64,000 bases of DNA from Vandiemenella viatica (taxonomy: Eukaryota > Arthropoda > Insecta > Orthoptera > Morabidae): assembly GCA_031002005.1 (NCBI GenBank), contig CM061914.1, forward strand, positions 14,184,148-14,248,147, in the 5' to 3' direction. The notes under the pieces are model-generated. The model had not been told where the DNA came from. It made no database searches and saw nothing but the letters and a program-made list of their open reading frames with translations. Shown here piece by piece: positions 1 to 10,456 of this stretch (position 1 is its first letter; every line of letters begins with the position of its first letter). The position numbers and the translations under genes were made by a program.

Positions 1-1518
1 GTGCATCCCTTCATCACTCTTTCCAACAGGTAAAGTATTTTGAACCCTTTCCCTGCCACCTGTCCAATGTGTTCTGCCCAGTTAACTTTGCAATGTAATG
101 CCAAGGTATTTGCATTTCAATTCTTCAATAAGAAGCTCCTTCACCACTTTATAATCGTAATCAACCTTTAGCTTTTTATCTGTGTACCTAGTAAACTGAC
201 TCTTCTTTGCATTTACGGTATCTTCATTCCATGTTGACTCACCCAGCTAGTTATCGTATCTAGATCACCCTGCAGCTGTTTACAGTCTTCTATTGTTTTG
301 ATCATTTTATGTAACATTATGTCATCTGCAAACAATGTAATCTCTGACAGTAAACCTATAACACAATCATTCATTAGAATAACGAATAACAATGGTCCCA
401 ATACACTACCTTCTGGGAGTCCCATGTTCACTTCTACTTTTTTTGATATTGCATTTTCTAACCTAACTTTTTGCATTATATCTTTTAAGAATTCTTCCAT
501 CCAGAAAATCACCTTTTTATCAGCTCCAATAGTTTTTACCTTATTTAGCCCCATTTTCTGGCTCACTCTGTCAAAGGCCTTTGAAAGATCTAGTGCCACA
601 CTATCAACTTGACCTCCCCTGTCCATTTCATCATAAATGTCTTGCATATATCCTAATAACTGAGATTCACACGAATATCCTTGTCTAATCGTGTTGCCAA
701 CTTGAAAACCATTTACTTTCCTCACAGACATCTCTAATATGGTTGCATATTAATCTCTCCATTACTTTACCTATCACTGATGTCAAACCGATTGACCTAT
801 AGTTTTCAACCCTGTTTGCACCCCTCCTTTATGGAACAGTACTATTATCGCACTTTCCAATCATCTGGTAAACAACAAGTATCCAGACTCAATTTAAATA
901 ATGTTTCAAGGTAAGGTTCAATGTCCCATCCTACTATCTTTAATACATCTGTAGTAATATTATCAACACCAGCCCCTTTATGCTTTTTTAGATTCCTTAG
1001 TTCCTTCATGATATCTTCATATTTAATTTCAAATTTTGCAATCTGCTCCCGTCCAACTATGCCGAATAGGTTCATTGCCGGATATAATCCCAGAGTTATT
1101 GTCCCTAATGGACTCACTGAACCATTTACTCAATAAGCCTGCCTTTTTTAAGTCCTCCATTACTTCTTCTCCATCCTTATCAATAATTGTCTCAATACCC
1201 TCTCTTCCCCTCAAGTTTCCTGATGCAACTATAGAAATTTCTAGATGCATCAGACAGAAGTCGCCCTGCACCAATAATATTCTTCATAAACTCATCCTTA
1301 GCCAATTTCTTTGACATTATTAATTCCCTTGTTAGTTGTTTCATGACCTCCCTACTGCCTTGCTGTTTCTTAACTCTGTTATGTTCTCGTCTGACAAATC
1401 TCTTTAACCTCCTCACTTCCCTGTTATAGTATGAAGGTTCTGTACTTCTCTGTTTTGGTATAAACATTTCTTCACCCTTTCTTATCATTTCCTTGAACTC
1501 TTTCCACTTAGTTTCCAC
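1..1518 (-). pseudogene. CR1 LINE ORF2, reverse transcriptase part (fragmented, cut by window edge)
   Basis: Fragments run from a basic linker (METKWKEFKEMIRKG at 1518) through LKKHKGAGVDNITTDVLK (RT block 0/1, about 1000) to a 172-residue stretch at 731-213. That stretch holds VDSVALDLSKAFDRV (block with catalytic Asp), GLPEGSVLGPLLF and LFADDIMLH (FADD catalytic box), followed by ITSWVSQHGMKI. These are the canonical RT motifs in order. Several frameshifts, and a Q-to-E change in the usual GLPQGSVLGP box, show decay. The thumb and C-terminal region lie beyond base 1. Confidence 0.85.
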
Positions 1519-1654
1519 TGAACTTGTGCCATTCTTCCATTTAATAAAATTAACCCTGAAATATCTTTTCAGTTCAAGAGTTGTGCCTTTTTATGATGGT
1601 ATCTCTTTCCTCCTTCAGTTCAGGCCACTGGTCTACTGGATCCTTTTATATCCA

Positions 1655-2306
1655 TCAGAACTGCATTACGATCACTACGGTTACTTGACACCCGATTAGG
1701 TTATCATCCGGCTTTATTAGGAAAATATCCAACATGTTTTGTCCCCTTAGTTTCTGCTCGACCACCTGTGTAAAGCTTCGTTCCCTTATAAGGTATTTGC
1801 TAATATTTCCTACCCAGTCGACACCTGGTAGGTTTAAATCCCCACCAATGATGACCATTCTATGCTCACCTCTGAAATCTTGCATATGAATTTAGTTTCT
1901 CCCCAAGAGCCTCATCTATATCATTTATTTTTCCACTACAGTAAGTAGCCAACACCCTGACTTTTTCTTTTTTATTTCCCCAAAAGTCTACCCCAAGTAA
2001 CTCATGGTCATGATCTCTAAACACCAGTGAACTGTAGTAGTCTTTGCTTACAAGTATGAATATCCCTCCCTCATTTTCTCACCTGTCTCTGTGGTACACT
2101 CTGTAACCATTGGGAAAAATCTGATTGTCTTGTACTCCTTCTTTTAACCAGGAATCTACCCCTATAACTACTTGAGGTTCATGTATCTCAATTAGGTTTG
2201 CAAATTCCATGACTTTATTCATTATACTTCTACAGTTTATCAGTAACACTCTTATCACTGGCTTTGTGATATTTTCAGCACCAACATTTGCCTTCCCAGA
2301 TCTCAC
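1655..2306 (-). pseudogene. CR1 LINE ORF2, APE-type endonuclease part (fragmented)
   Basis: Two fragments in different frames. The first (2306-2079) reads IRVLLINCRSIMNKVMEF and then PQVVIGVDSWL, matching the N-terminal strand and substrate-binding blocks of LINE apurinic-like endonucleases, which nick target DNA to prime reverse transcription. The second (1885-1655) contains VIIGGDLNLPGVDW, the GDFN block, with the catalytic Asp followed by Asn. Intervening sequence is present but frameshifted. The final SDH block is not seen intact. Confidence 0.75.
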
Positions 2307-2603
2307 CCCCCCCCCCCCCTGTTATTTTTTCTAAAGCTTCTTCTATTTCTTCAGTATTAGTGATTATTCTAACTACAGATCTATACTCAGTATTCCTATG
2401 ATTTCCTGTTTTTACCCCCTAAAAAAGGCACAGTCCCAACCCTGCCAACACTGGAAGTGGGCTCCCTCACTGACCTAGCCAACAACTCAGAAAGTATTCC
2501 CTTGCCCTTCCTATTTATGTATAGGCCATGTCTAGTGAAACCCCACCTACCAATGGTCTCCCCATGACAGAACTAATGCTGTTCCCCAGCAGCTCCTCCG
2601 TTT

Positions 2604-3433
2604 CTACATCACCCGCCTCACAGTGTGGTTCAATTGTGGCTGGTCATGGCGACTTAGGGCTTGCATGAACTCCACACTAGTGTGCTGTGCCTCCTTCAAC
2701 ACTTTCTTCAGGTCACTCTCAATACTATAATTAGCATTTCTATCGATACTGTTCTCCTTGGTGAAACCCCTACAAAGTGAACATATATCCTTTATTACCT
2801 GACCTAAAGTTGCACTAGGTTTGAAAAAAACTTGTGACCAGGTAACCAAGCCCAGCTGACCCTGCAAGAGAGGGCCTACACCTCTCCCATGGCTACTACC
2901 TAGCAGCTGAACCCTTTTCTTCCTATTTTTACCTTGTACCTCCCTATTCCTAAAGGCCTGCTGCACCTTACCTACTCCTATATCTGTATGAGGCTCCTCT
3001 CCTCCTGACTCTGGTAACAGGTCAAACCTATTTTTCCCCAAAATTTCTGGAGTGTCTGGCTTCTTCCTCCTGTTTACTGTTTTTCCTCTACGGCCTGTTA
3101 TCAGTTCCCAACCATCGTTATCTCCCTCTTCTCCATACCCACCATCTCTATCTGCCACTATGTGTAGAGCCTCCACAGGCGAGGCCTCCACAGGCCTTTC
3201 CACCATAGGCCTAGCCTCACAGGCTCAGCTTCACAGGCCCTGACTCTTTCCAACAACACTCTGATCATTTCACCTTTCTCCCTCATCCTTACATCCATCT
3301 CCCTGATCCTTTCATCCCTAATGCAAAGCGGACAATACCATGGGAGAGCCTCATTTATTTCCCGTGTTCCCTCTCCACTGCAACCCTCATGAAACTCCTT
3401 CTTACACCCACTGCACCACATACCATTCTTCAT
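2604..3433 (-). pseudogene. CR1 LINE ORF1: PHD-like zinc finger plus SGNH esterase domain, frameshifted
   Basis: The protein begins MKNGMWCSGCKKEFHEGC, giving a C-x2-C-x4-H-x2-C pattern followed about 15 residues later by WYCPLC; this is a PHD-type zinc-binding layout as in CR1 ORF1 proteins. After a frameshift near 3160-3206 the second half is basic and contains VQLLGSSHGRGVGPLL, which fits the first (GDS) block of SGNH hydrolases. Such ORF1 proteins are thought to act as RNA-binding or chaperone partners of the LINE RNP. The two halves (91 and 200 residues) overlap in different frames, so the copy is broken. The later esterase blocks (catalytic D/H) are not recognisable. Confidence 0.75.
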
Positions 3434-3441
3434 GATGCAGC

Positions 3442-3665
3442 ACCGAGTGTGGTGGTGTAACGGTTAGCGTTCTGGCCTCGCATTCGCCGTCTGGGCATCC
3501 AGATTTGGGTTTTCCATGGTTTCCCCAAATCACTCCAGGTGAATGCCGGGATGCTTCCTTCAAAAGGCCATGGCCGAATTCCTTCCCATTCCTTGCCCCC
3601 CCATCCTTTCCCGTCTCTAAAAAGACCTAGTTGTTATAGGAGACGTTAAGCAGTTAAAAAAAAAA
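3442..3665 (+). mobile_element. tRNA-derived SINE (family with copies at 39140 and 57888)
   Basis: Starts ACCGAGTGTGGTGGTGTAACGG, containing a tRNA-like A box (TGGTGTAACGGTTAGCGT). The B box has been deleted in this copy; the sister at 39140 keeps GGTTCGAATCC. A body ending CCTTTCCCGTCTCTAAA and a short A-tail follow at 3656-3665. The body block around 'TTTTCCATGGTTTCCCCAAATCACTCCAGG' is shared with the 3' UTR of the LINE at 34619 (see findings). Non-coding; pol III transcription and mobilisation by a LINE are expected for such elements. Confidence 0.8.
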
Positions 3666-4744
3666 ATGATACTGCGGCAGGTGCCACACTTTCTAGACAT
3701 GCTTTTTACAAAATACCTCAAGTACCTTCCAACAAAATTCTAAAGTATCAAGAACAATACTATATTACAGATTAAAATATGGTTTTACCATTAGTAGATT
3801 TTTATTGAGTGGAGTTACTTTTTAGACTACCAGATTTTAATTTAGGACAGTTTAACCATACTACCAAGACAACACCCACTTTATTCCTGATATCTGTAAC
3901 TATACTAGTATACCACTGACCTGGAATAGCACCTCCAACTCTGCTATATATGGGTTGATCGAAAATTAATTAGACAATTTACCTACTCTAATGTCCAAGT
4001 CTACAGACATGCAATTTATTATAAGATCTGATAGTTAGGAACTACAGTACTGAGATGTTACAAGTCCCTCTATGCACTTGTTCTGCTACAGAACTCTAAA
4101 TCCACTAAGTACCATTCTACTGTACTGTACTGTACTGTTAATCTGTTTTTGTCAAGCAAGAGTTATCACAATGTCCACTTCCCTCAGCTTTCAGGTTTGT
4201 TATAGACAATGATCCATAACATCAGTCAGTTAAGTTAGTTTAACAATGGAAAAGAATAAAGAATCAAAAATTTAAAGAACAATAAAAATTTCACTTTCAC
4301 ATATAAATATGAACAAAGAATGGTAATAACAAACTTTTTGACTTTAACTGTAAGTTTCATTCTTTTTTAACCACATTTTGGTGACACCATTGTACGCGGA
4401 TATCCAATCGGTGGAAAAAGTGGCTGACTATGTTTAGGGCACCTTTTTTAGCCCCTGACCAATGTGAGCTGAGCAGAGAGGACTGCTCAGTCACAGGTGC
4501 AGCAACCGAGTTGCTCTACAGCCACAGTCCTCGAGCAAAATGACTGATCACACCTACATGCTACGTTATTACCAGAGGCTTCCAGATTTCACAATCCTAC
4601 CTCCATCACAACTCCACGATCGCCGCAGGGCATATAGAAGAAAGACAATTGTTGGAGTGTGCGAGTTCTTTTAAGGTGATGGTGTTGTCGTACTTCAACG
4701 TACATTCGGCTTCTTTATGTCTTGTGAACTATCTCCAATGACAA
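3666..4744. other. AT-rich stretch without recognisable gene
   Basis: No homology recognised. A short (ACTGT)4 tract lies at 4119-4138. A 44-codon ATG ORF at 4540-4674 matches nothing I know. The block 4380-4740 is more GC-rich and may belong to the same repeat as the LINE 5' UTR fragment that follows. Confidence 0.4.
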
Positions 4745-5040
4745 GTGAACACAAGAAAATTGAAGGGTTCCCGGTCACTTCAGCCTCCGTCCACCAGTCG
4801 AGCCGAGAAGGAACTGACTGTTCCCGTGCGTAGTCTGCTGTTAAAGACTTTCTGTGCTGTTGGCCACACATGTTTCACCTTTCTTAGGGCAGTTTCCCAA
4901 CCCAAGGGTAAGAGACTGCCAGCTCATCCGCCTTCTTAGGGATCCCGTCGGCACGGTTGTGGGAGACTCCTTATCCCGAGAGTCACTCAGTCGCCAGAGC
5001 CCGTTAGTCGAAAGCGGGGTGCACCGTGTGCAGTGAGGTA
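4745..5040 (-). mobile_element. Orphan 5'-UTR fragment of the RTE-like LINE family seen at 54700
   Basis: The reverse complement reads GGTGCACCCCGC..., GGGCTCTGGCGA, GATAAGGAGTC and CTTGGGTTGGGAAAC. It parallels the segment 54733-54900 just upstream of the RTE-like coding region (GGTGCACCCTGT, GGCTCTGGCGAATGA, TATAAGGAGTC, CTTGGGGTTGGAAAC) in the same order. No coding sequence follows, so this is a 5' piece lacking its 3' part, the reverse of normal LINE 5' truncation. It could be a non-autonomous derivative using the LINE leader. Confidence 0.6.
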
Positions 5041-5884
5041 GGCATTTTGATAATAAGACACCATTTGCACCCATCGATTGGAGTATAGTTGTTTTGAAGG
5101 AAATGTTTTCGATTTAAGATCTGGGGAAATTTTTGAGTTGGACAGTTTTTCTTGTGTCTACTTTTATTCTGTTCTCCTTTTATTACTTTATTCATTTTTT
5201 TTGTGGCACTGCCTGTTAACTTATGAAATTTTAGTACAGAGGTAAAATTAGGAAAGAATCACAATAAAATCTAGTATAAAAAATGTTCCTCATTTATTAA
5301 AAAATCTAGCTTTGGAATTTCAACATGAACCAGTATAATTTTCAAAAAAATGCTATTACTTCGTGGGACTTTATACTTGAAAAAATATAATCTACATCAA
5401 TACAAAAAATGCTATCACTTCATCTTCATAAAAGAGTCTTATTATTCAATGCCTTACTTTCAAGAAGATTTAATCTTATTCTGTCTGTTATTAACTTCTA
5501 GAATTATGTTGAACCTTCACAGAGACAAACATTACATTCAGAGCAACACAAATATGAGAGAAAATTAATGAAAAGGAGAGAGAAAGAGATAACACATTAG
5601 CCTGTGTCAAGTATCACTGGGTTGTGACTTTTGTGACTTCCAGACTTCAAAGCACCTTTGTAGCAGCATAGTTTCATTACTGGCGCACATACTGTATGAC
5701 ATATTGACAGCACAAATGAGAAAAATGATTGATCCACACTGATAATGGGTCCATGTTGCAAAGAATTTTATACATTTTCATCCAGCATGACTTCAAAGTG
5801 GCTTGTCTTTCTTTACTGACCAACTATAGTCAAAGTTATTGGTTGTGTGTATTAAGAGATGCTCATGAAATTGCGATATTTCAT
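5041..5884. other. AT-rich stretch, nothing recognised
   Basis: Low-complexity AT-rich DNA. Short ORFs here have no recognisable domain or codon signature. Confidence 0.4.
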
Positions 5885-6675
5885 CACCAGAGCAAGAAAA
5901 ATTTGAAAAGTTGCGCAGAAAATTGGAAAGTTTGGGAAACCTTAAACCACGATTTTTAGAACAATATGGCTAAATTTTTTTTTTTTTAATGTTTGTTATA
6001 GTCTGAATAAAGTTTTTAGTGAAAAAAAAAAATTGGAAAAGTTGCCCAGAAAACTGGAAAGTTTAGAAAAAATTGAGGCACTTTTTTTTCTAAGGACTGA
6101 TTTAGTAACTATTTTTAAAATATTAGTAATACTCTGAATAATGGTTTTAGAGAAAGAAAAAATTGGATAAGATGCTAAGAAAATTGGAAAATTTGGGATA
6201 AACTGAAAATACTTTTCCTGTGATTGAATTTGGCAAATTTTTTTAAATGATCATAATTATCTGAAGAAAGTATTTAGCAATTTGACTGTTTTTTAAAAAT
6301 ATTCATTGTAGTTCGAATAAGGTTATTAGAGAAAGAAATGTTGGAAAAGATGCCTGGAAAATTCAGGAAGAATTGGTAGTACTTTTTTTGTATGTAATTT
6401 TTTCAAATGTTGGTAAATAGTCCGAGTAAGATTTTAAAGAAAGAAAAACAGGAAATTGGAAATATGGACTGATATGGACAGATTTTTTTAAATGATTGTA
6501 ATGTTCTGAATAAGGTTTTTAGAAAGAAAAAAAAACTGGAAAACATTTCCTGAAAATTTGGGGAAAAACTGAAAGTGCTTTGTTTCTATGGACAATTTTT
6601 TTTAAATGTTTATAATAGTCCAAATAAGATTTTTAGGCAAAAAAATTGGATAGTTTCTGGGAAATTTAAAAAAAA
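5885..6675. repeat. Degenerate AT-rich tandem repeat, about seven units of ~80-130 bp
   Basis: Successive units repeat the order 'AAAATTGGAAA..TTTGG', a run of T, 'AATGTTTATAATAGTC', then 'GAATAAG.TTTTTAG', followed by a purine tract leading to the next unit. Units start near 5890, 6020, 6151, 6330, 6434, 6520 and 6640. Divergence and unit-length variation are high. No coding content. Confidence 0.7.
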
Positions 6676-6691
6676 AAAAACTGACTTTTTT

Positions 6692-6725
6692 TATGAACCC
6701 AAGACTATACAGTCTTGGGTTCATA
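6692..6725. repeat. Perfect 15-bp hairpin with 4-nt loop
   Basis: TATGAACCCAAGACT (6692-6706), loop ATAC, then its exact reverse complement (6711-6725). It sits directly at the end of the degenerate tandem repeat. Confidence 0.85.
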
Positions 6726-7493
6726 CAACTCATGAGTTGAACAATTTATGAGCGTAATTATTATTTTCCTTATGTTTCCAGTATGTAAATAACTGAATTA
6801 AATGTATTCTATTTTAAAAAAAAAAAAAAGACTGCAAGATCTGGAAATTAACGCATTCCATCCTAAATTAAAATAAAATTAACACTTCTTTTATATTCTA
6901 ATTTTATTTCTGTTCCATTGCTATTAATTGAGGACAAGTGCTTGATGATACCAAACAAGGTATTACCTCAATTAGTCAGGAGAGCACCCAATTGTCTGAT
7001 GCACAGCACATTTAATCAAGAGTTGAAACGCCCCCCTCCCCCGCCCCCCCCCCCCAAAAAAAGAAAGAATGTGATGTATTGAGAGAATCAGTTTGTAAGG
7101 ATGTTCCACTGTTGAATCAGCAACAAAAATATTCTCATGGAAGATGTGAACAATGGAACTAGAGGCAATTTCTTCTTGGACGCTCCCAAGAAAACTGGAA
7201 TTTTTTTTTTATCTCATTGATTTTGGCAACAATTCACTAGCAGAATGAAATTGCAATTGCACTTGCTTCATCAGGAATTGCAGTTACATTGTTGGAAGGT
7301 AGTGAAATAGCTCAATCAGCATCCATGTTGCCGTTGAATATGCAAATTTTTATATTTACTATTCTGAAATTTTATTTTTATTGGTTACATCAGGCAGATG
7401 ATATGGTGTCAAGAGTTACTGTTCAGATATCTAAGTTAATACCCTTCAAACATTTAGATTGGCAAATAAATGCCCATCTAAAATTAAAAACTG
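6726..7493. other. AT-rich stretch, nothing recognised
   Basis: Contains homopolymer tracts (a C-rich run around 7029-7055, a T run at 7201-7210). No coding signature. Confidence 0.4.
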
Positions 7494-7745
7494 AGCAGTC
7501 TGGTAGCTTAGTGGCTAAGGTACTTGCTTTGAAAAGTTCATGGCCCGGTGCTGGATTCAAATTCTGATGGGAGCAGGAAATTTTAAAAGTTTTGTTTGAT
7601 GGTATGAGCTGTATCAGGACATTCCATGGCTCAGATTCCACCTTAAACCACGGTTCCCACAGGAAAGGAACTGGCCATCTCACCTAATAGCTTCGTGTGC
7701 CTCCTTTGGGAGGAACCATCCAACGTTCAGGTTGCCGACCAAGTA
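7494..7745 (+). mobile_element. Probable tRNA-derived SINE of a second family
   Basis: An A-box-like TGGTAGCTTAGTGGCTAAGG is followed about 35 bp later by a B-box-like GGATTCAAATTCTG, the spacing of a tRNA internal promoter. A body with CCTTTGGGAGGAACCATCC follows. A second partial tRNA-like head (ATGTGGCTGCAGGCATCAC) starts near 7778. Family not named; no clear poly(A) tail. Confidence 0.5.
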
Positions 7746-7975
7746 AGTTTTTTTAAAATTAAAAACTAGACCCACTAATGTGGCTGCAGGCATCACACTG
7801 GATCAGGGGACCAGGTTCAAGCATGTTGCCCATCCTGATAGCTGTTTTTAGTCAGTTTCCTGCAGTCATCTATGTTAATGCCAGGATGGTGCCTAAACTC
7901 TGCTTCATAAACTACACATCTCACAAACAAAAAAATAAACTCATCTTTCAGTACACAAGTTATACGTTTTAAACG

Positions 7976-8720
7976 CGTATCTACATCTATATCTATACTC
8001 TGCAATTTACAATTGTTGTGGGTGGCAGAGGGTGCTAAGCACCAATCCTAATTCAGTGCATTCCAATCCCAAACAGAACGAGGAAAGAAAGAATACATAA
8101 ATTTATCAGTACTGCATCTTATTTCTCGAATCTTATCCCTCCTGTCATTGCGACCTAAATAGGTTCGCAGAAGAAGTATTTGGTTGCACTCGTAAATTAA
8201 AGATTTTTGCATATTCTCCAACAAATTCAAACAAAAACGATGTCGTCTGTCCGCCAAACAATCCCAGCCCAACCCACGTATCAGCTCTCTGACACTTACA
8301 TAAGGACTGTAACTAGCGGTCACGAATCGAGCGACTCTCTTCTGTACTTTATCTAACGTGGCAATCAATCCCTTGCGATACAGATCCCAAATTGCACAAC
8401 AGTATTCCAAATGTGGACGAACTAGTGTTTTGTATGCTATTTCCTTTGTATGAGCATTACAACTTCTCAAAATACGACCTATTAAACGTAGTTTAGAATT
8501 AGCTTTGCCTACGACGGAAGTTATGTGCAAGTCCCATTTCATGTTGCTTTGTACTGTTACGCCTAGATACTTCAGGGAATCGACCGTGTCAACAACTGAA
8601 TTCCTAACTTTGTACATATGGGAATACAAACATTGTGCCAATAGATTAAATACTCCAGATCTCACAAATCTGCTTTTAAATTCGGGTAGGTCAAATGCCT
8701 CCCCTCTCACAATTCACATA
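7976..8720 (-). mobile_element. 5'-truncated CR1/Jockey-type LINE, C-terminal RT and 3' UTR
   Basis: On the minus strand, 8710-8048 encodes an uninterrupted 220-residue stretch with SLKYLGVTVQSNMKWDLHI, KTLVRPHLEYCCAIWD, LDKVQKRVARFVTASY and SVWDWNALN. These are the standard post-catalytic and C-terminal blocks of CR1/Jockey-type RT proteins. The catalytic RT core is missing (5' truncation). The short 3' UTR contains GTGGCAGAGGGTGCTAAGCACC, similar to GTGTGGCGGAGGGTGCATTGCACC in the LINE at 34619, so the two belong to related subfamilies. Confidence 0.8.
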
Positions 8721-8887
8721 CTGGCCTCTGTGCAAACAGGCAGTCAGTATTCATTTGGTCCACTGTGGCCATATCAAGAAAATAAATTAAAAACTAATTA
8801 CTGTATAAACAAATTAACAAAATGCTAATGTAAGTTTCTGAATAATTAAAAGGTCTAATTTCTTTTTCAATATAATTGCAAGGAAAG

Positions 8888-9493
8888 GGAAAATGACTCA
8901 TCACTCACCAAAGTTGAAGGCAGCGACGAGAGAAGAACATATATTACAAACACAAATAAACTCAATATTTCGGTTATTAAACCTTATTCATGATGGAGAA
9001 AATGAGTCATGAGGCTCGGGAGGTGTGCACACACCGAGGGTTGCTACATGACTAGGTGGATTATCAGTATGGCGGTAGGATTGAGATATTGTATATAAAT
9101 ATGTAAATTGCAGATGGTGGTACAACTAATACAAAAAAAGGGGTGGGATGGGGAAATAAAGTAAATAAATATGAACGGCTAAATTTTGAAAAATAAAATA
9201 AGGTAATTAGTTAAATGACAATAATGCTACTTCTAATCCTAATAATAATGAGTCATGTGTCAAGGAAAGGAATTTTATCTGTGGCTGAGGCCGGGTGGGT
9301 GTCTGGTATCTAAGATGTTTTGGTAAGCAAGTTCCCATCTGCGAAGTTCTGAGGCGGCGGTAGTTTCGGGGAAAACTCTGATTGCTCTCACAGTGAAACA
9401 GTAATTGAAGTTGTTGAAGTTGTGGTAGTTAGCATGTTCTGGTATGGGAAGATATAAACTGCGGGTGTGGACTGTTTGTCTGTGGCCATTCAA
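8888..9493 (-). mobile_element. Penelope-like element fragment: GIY-YIG C-terminal end, 3' UTR and terminal repeat
   Basis: Minus-strand 9493-9275 encodes MNGHRQTVHTRSLYLPIPEH..., then CFTVRAIRVFPETT and LRRWELAYQNILDTRHPPG. This is the end of the GIY-YIG endonuclease region, as at 32421-32801 where the upstream catalytic part survives. The 8888-9060 part matches the recurring terminal repeat (GTGATGAGT..CTTTGGTGAGTG in sense) and carries the stem GGTTTAATAACC followed by GAAATATTG. The fragment ends ~50 bp before the FAR splice acceptor at 9545. Confidence 0.8.
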
Positions 9494-9545
9494 TTATATT
9501 CCCTAAAGCAGTTTCCTTTTTCCTTAGATTAATTTCTTTTTTCAG

Positions 9546-9738
9546 TTATACCATCTTGGAAAGAGCCATTGCCTGGCTGGGCAGACAACACAAATGGTCC
9601 AGTGGGGTTGCTGGTCGCCGCAGGGAAGGGAGTGCAGAGGAGCATGTTGGGCGACCCTGAAATATGCTTGGACTATGTACCTGTAGACTTCTGTGCCAAT
9701 GCCTTAATAGTTCTTGCAAAGCATGTTGCAGAAAACAG
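9546..9738 (+). CDS. Fatty acyl-CoA reductase, internal exon (first in window)
   Basis: FARs reduce long-chain fatty acyl-CoA to fatty alcohol with NADPH, for waxes, ether lipids or pheromones, at the ER/peroxisome membrane. This exon encodes IPSWKEPLPGWADNTNGP, then GLLVAAGKGVQRSM, DPEICLDYVPVDFCANALIV. It matches the conserved PGW.DN..GP..LL...GKG and D..PVD..AN blocks near the end of the family's NAD(P)-binding domain. A pyrimidine tract plus CAG precedes 9546 and the donor is CAG|GTCAGT at 9739. It starts with the last two bases of a codon (xTT) and ends two bases into one, joining in frame to 20386. The N-terminal exons, with the Rossmann GxxGxxG and the YxxxK catalytic pair, are not in this window. 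Confidence 0.93.
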
Positions 9739-10371
9739 GTCAGTAGGAGTTTAAATATCTTCACACTGCTTTTGACTCAAGCAATGATTAGTGGAATAAT
9801 AATTTACAACAGGATAACATTTAATCTTGGTGTGTTGCTAAGAGATTATTCAAAATGCTTGTGATCTTCTGGAAAGGGATACTCCACAACTACACTATCA
9901 TGTATACTCTTCATCTCCTTTTACATTATTTATTTTACTGTAAGTTTTTCACCTGTAATTTTAAACATTTTTTAATATGTACATTTTTCACACTGAGGGA
10001 ACTCCTCTTATACATGTTTTGTGAAAAAAATTGAAAACTCACTAAAATGAATTGTCTGCTATTACAGTATCAACTGAACTGTGATATTCTCTTGTACCAT
10101 GAACAGCAATAATTACTTTCATTACAATTGATAAGAAAAATTACATCTGTAATATTAGATTAGTTTCTAAAAAGCATTTCCACTGATGTGCATTATATTT
10201 TTAATGTATAAATTATTTTGAGAAATTCAGGTCATAATGCCAAATTACATAGTAAGCTACAGAGTTTCTTAGTATAGGATAATTTTTCACAAATTGAAGT
10301 CCTAACATTCAATTACCTTAACAAATATTTTAGATTTTTACATATTTCAGTGCCATGTAGTAGTCAGGTCA
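9739..10371. other. Start of the first FAR intron, nothing recognised
   Basis: Begins with the exon's donor GTCAGT. AT-rich, with no coding or repeat family recognised until the long inverted repeat at 10372. Confidence 0.5.
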
Positions 10372-10454
10372 ATGAAATTGTGAAAAGTCCCCATCGATCC
10401 CGTGTGTGCAAAAAATTTTATACAATGTCAAAGTTCACAAAAATGGGTTTTTCG
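10372..10454 (+). repeat. Left long inverted repeat, outer part
   Basis: Matches the reverse complement of 17015-17097 with few substitutions (for example CCCCATCGATCCCGTG against CCCCATTGATCCCGTG). It is interrupted on its inner side by the mariner insertion at TA 10455-10456. Confidence 0.85.
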
Positions 10455-10456
10455 TA

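Larger units (their letters stand above)
1..3433 (-). mobile_element. CR1-type non-LTR retrotransposon (LINE), 3' end cut by window edge
   Basis: A decayed LINE read on the minus strand, with ORF1 at 3433-2604, endonuclease at 2306-1655 and reverse transcriptase at 1518-1. The order PHD-like finger, SGNH esterase, APE endonuclease, RT is known for the CR1 clade, hence the assignment. Bases 1-110 match the 5' edge of the separate 3' fragment at 42740-43412 (minus), so the missing 3' part should lie just before base 1. A C-run at about 2307-2320 separates the two ORFs. Frameshifts in every module make it non-autonomous now. It ends only 8 bp from the SINE at 3442. Confidence 0.85.

Noticed and set aside
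298..612. Plus-strand ORF at 298
   Set aside because: Antisense of the CR1 RT fragment at 731-213.
2307..2322. C-run as possible regulatory site
   Set aside because: Homopolymer runs of this kind occur throughout the window (7030, 58570, 63211) beside repeats.
4540..4674. 44-codon ATG ORF (MTDHTYMLRYYQRL...)
   Set aside because: Looks compositionally plausible but has no homology, splice signals or family support.
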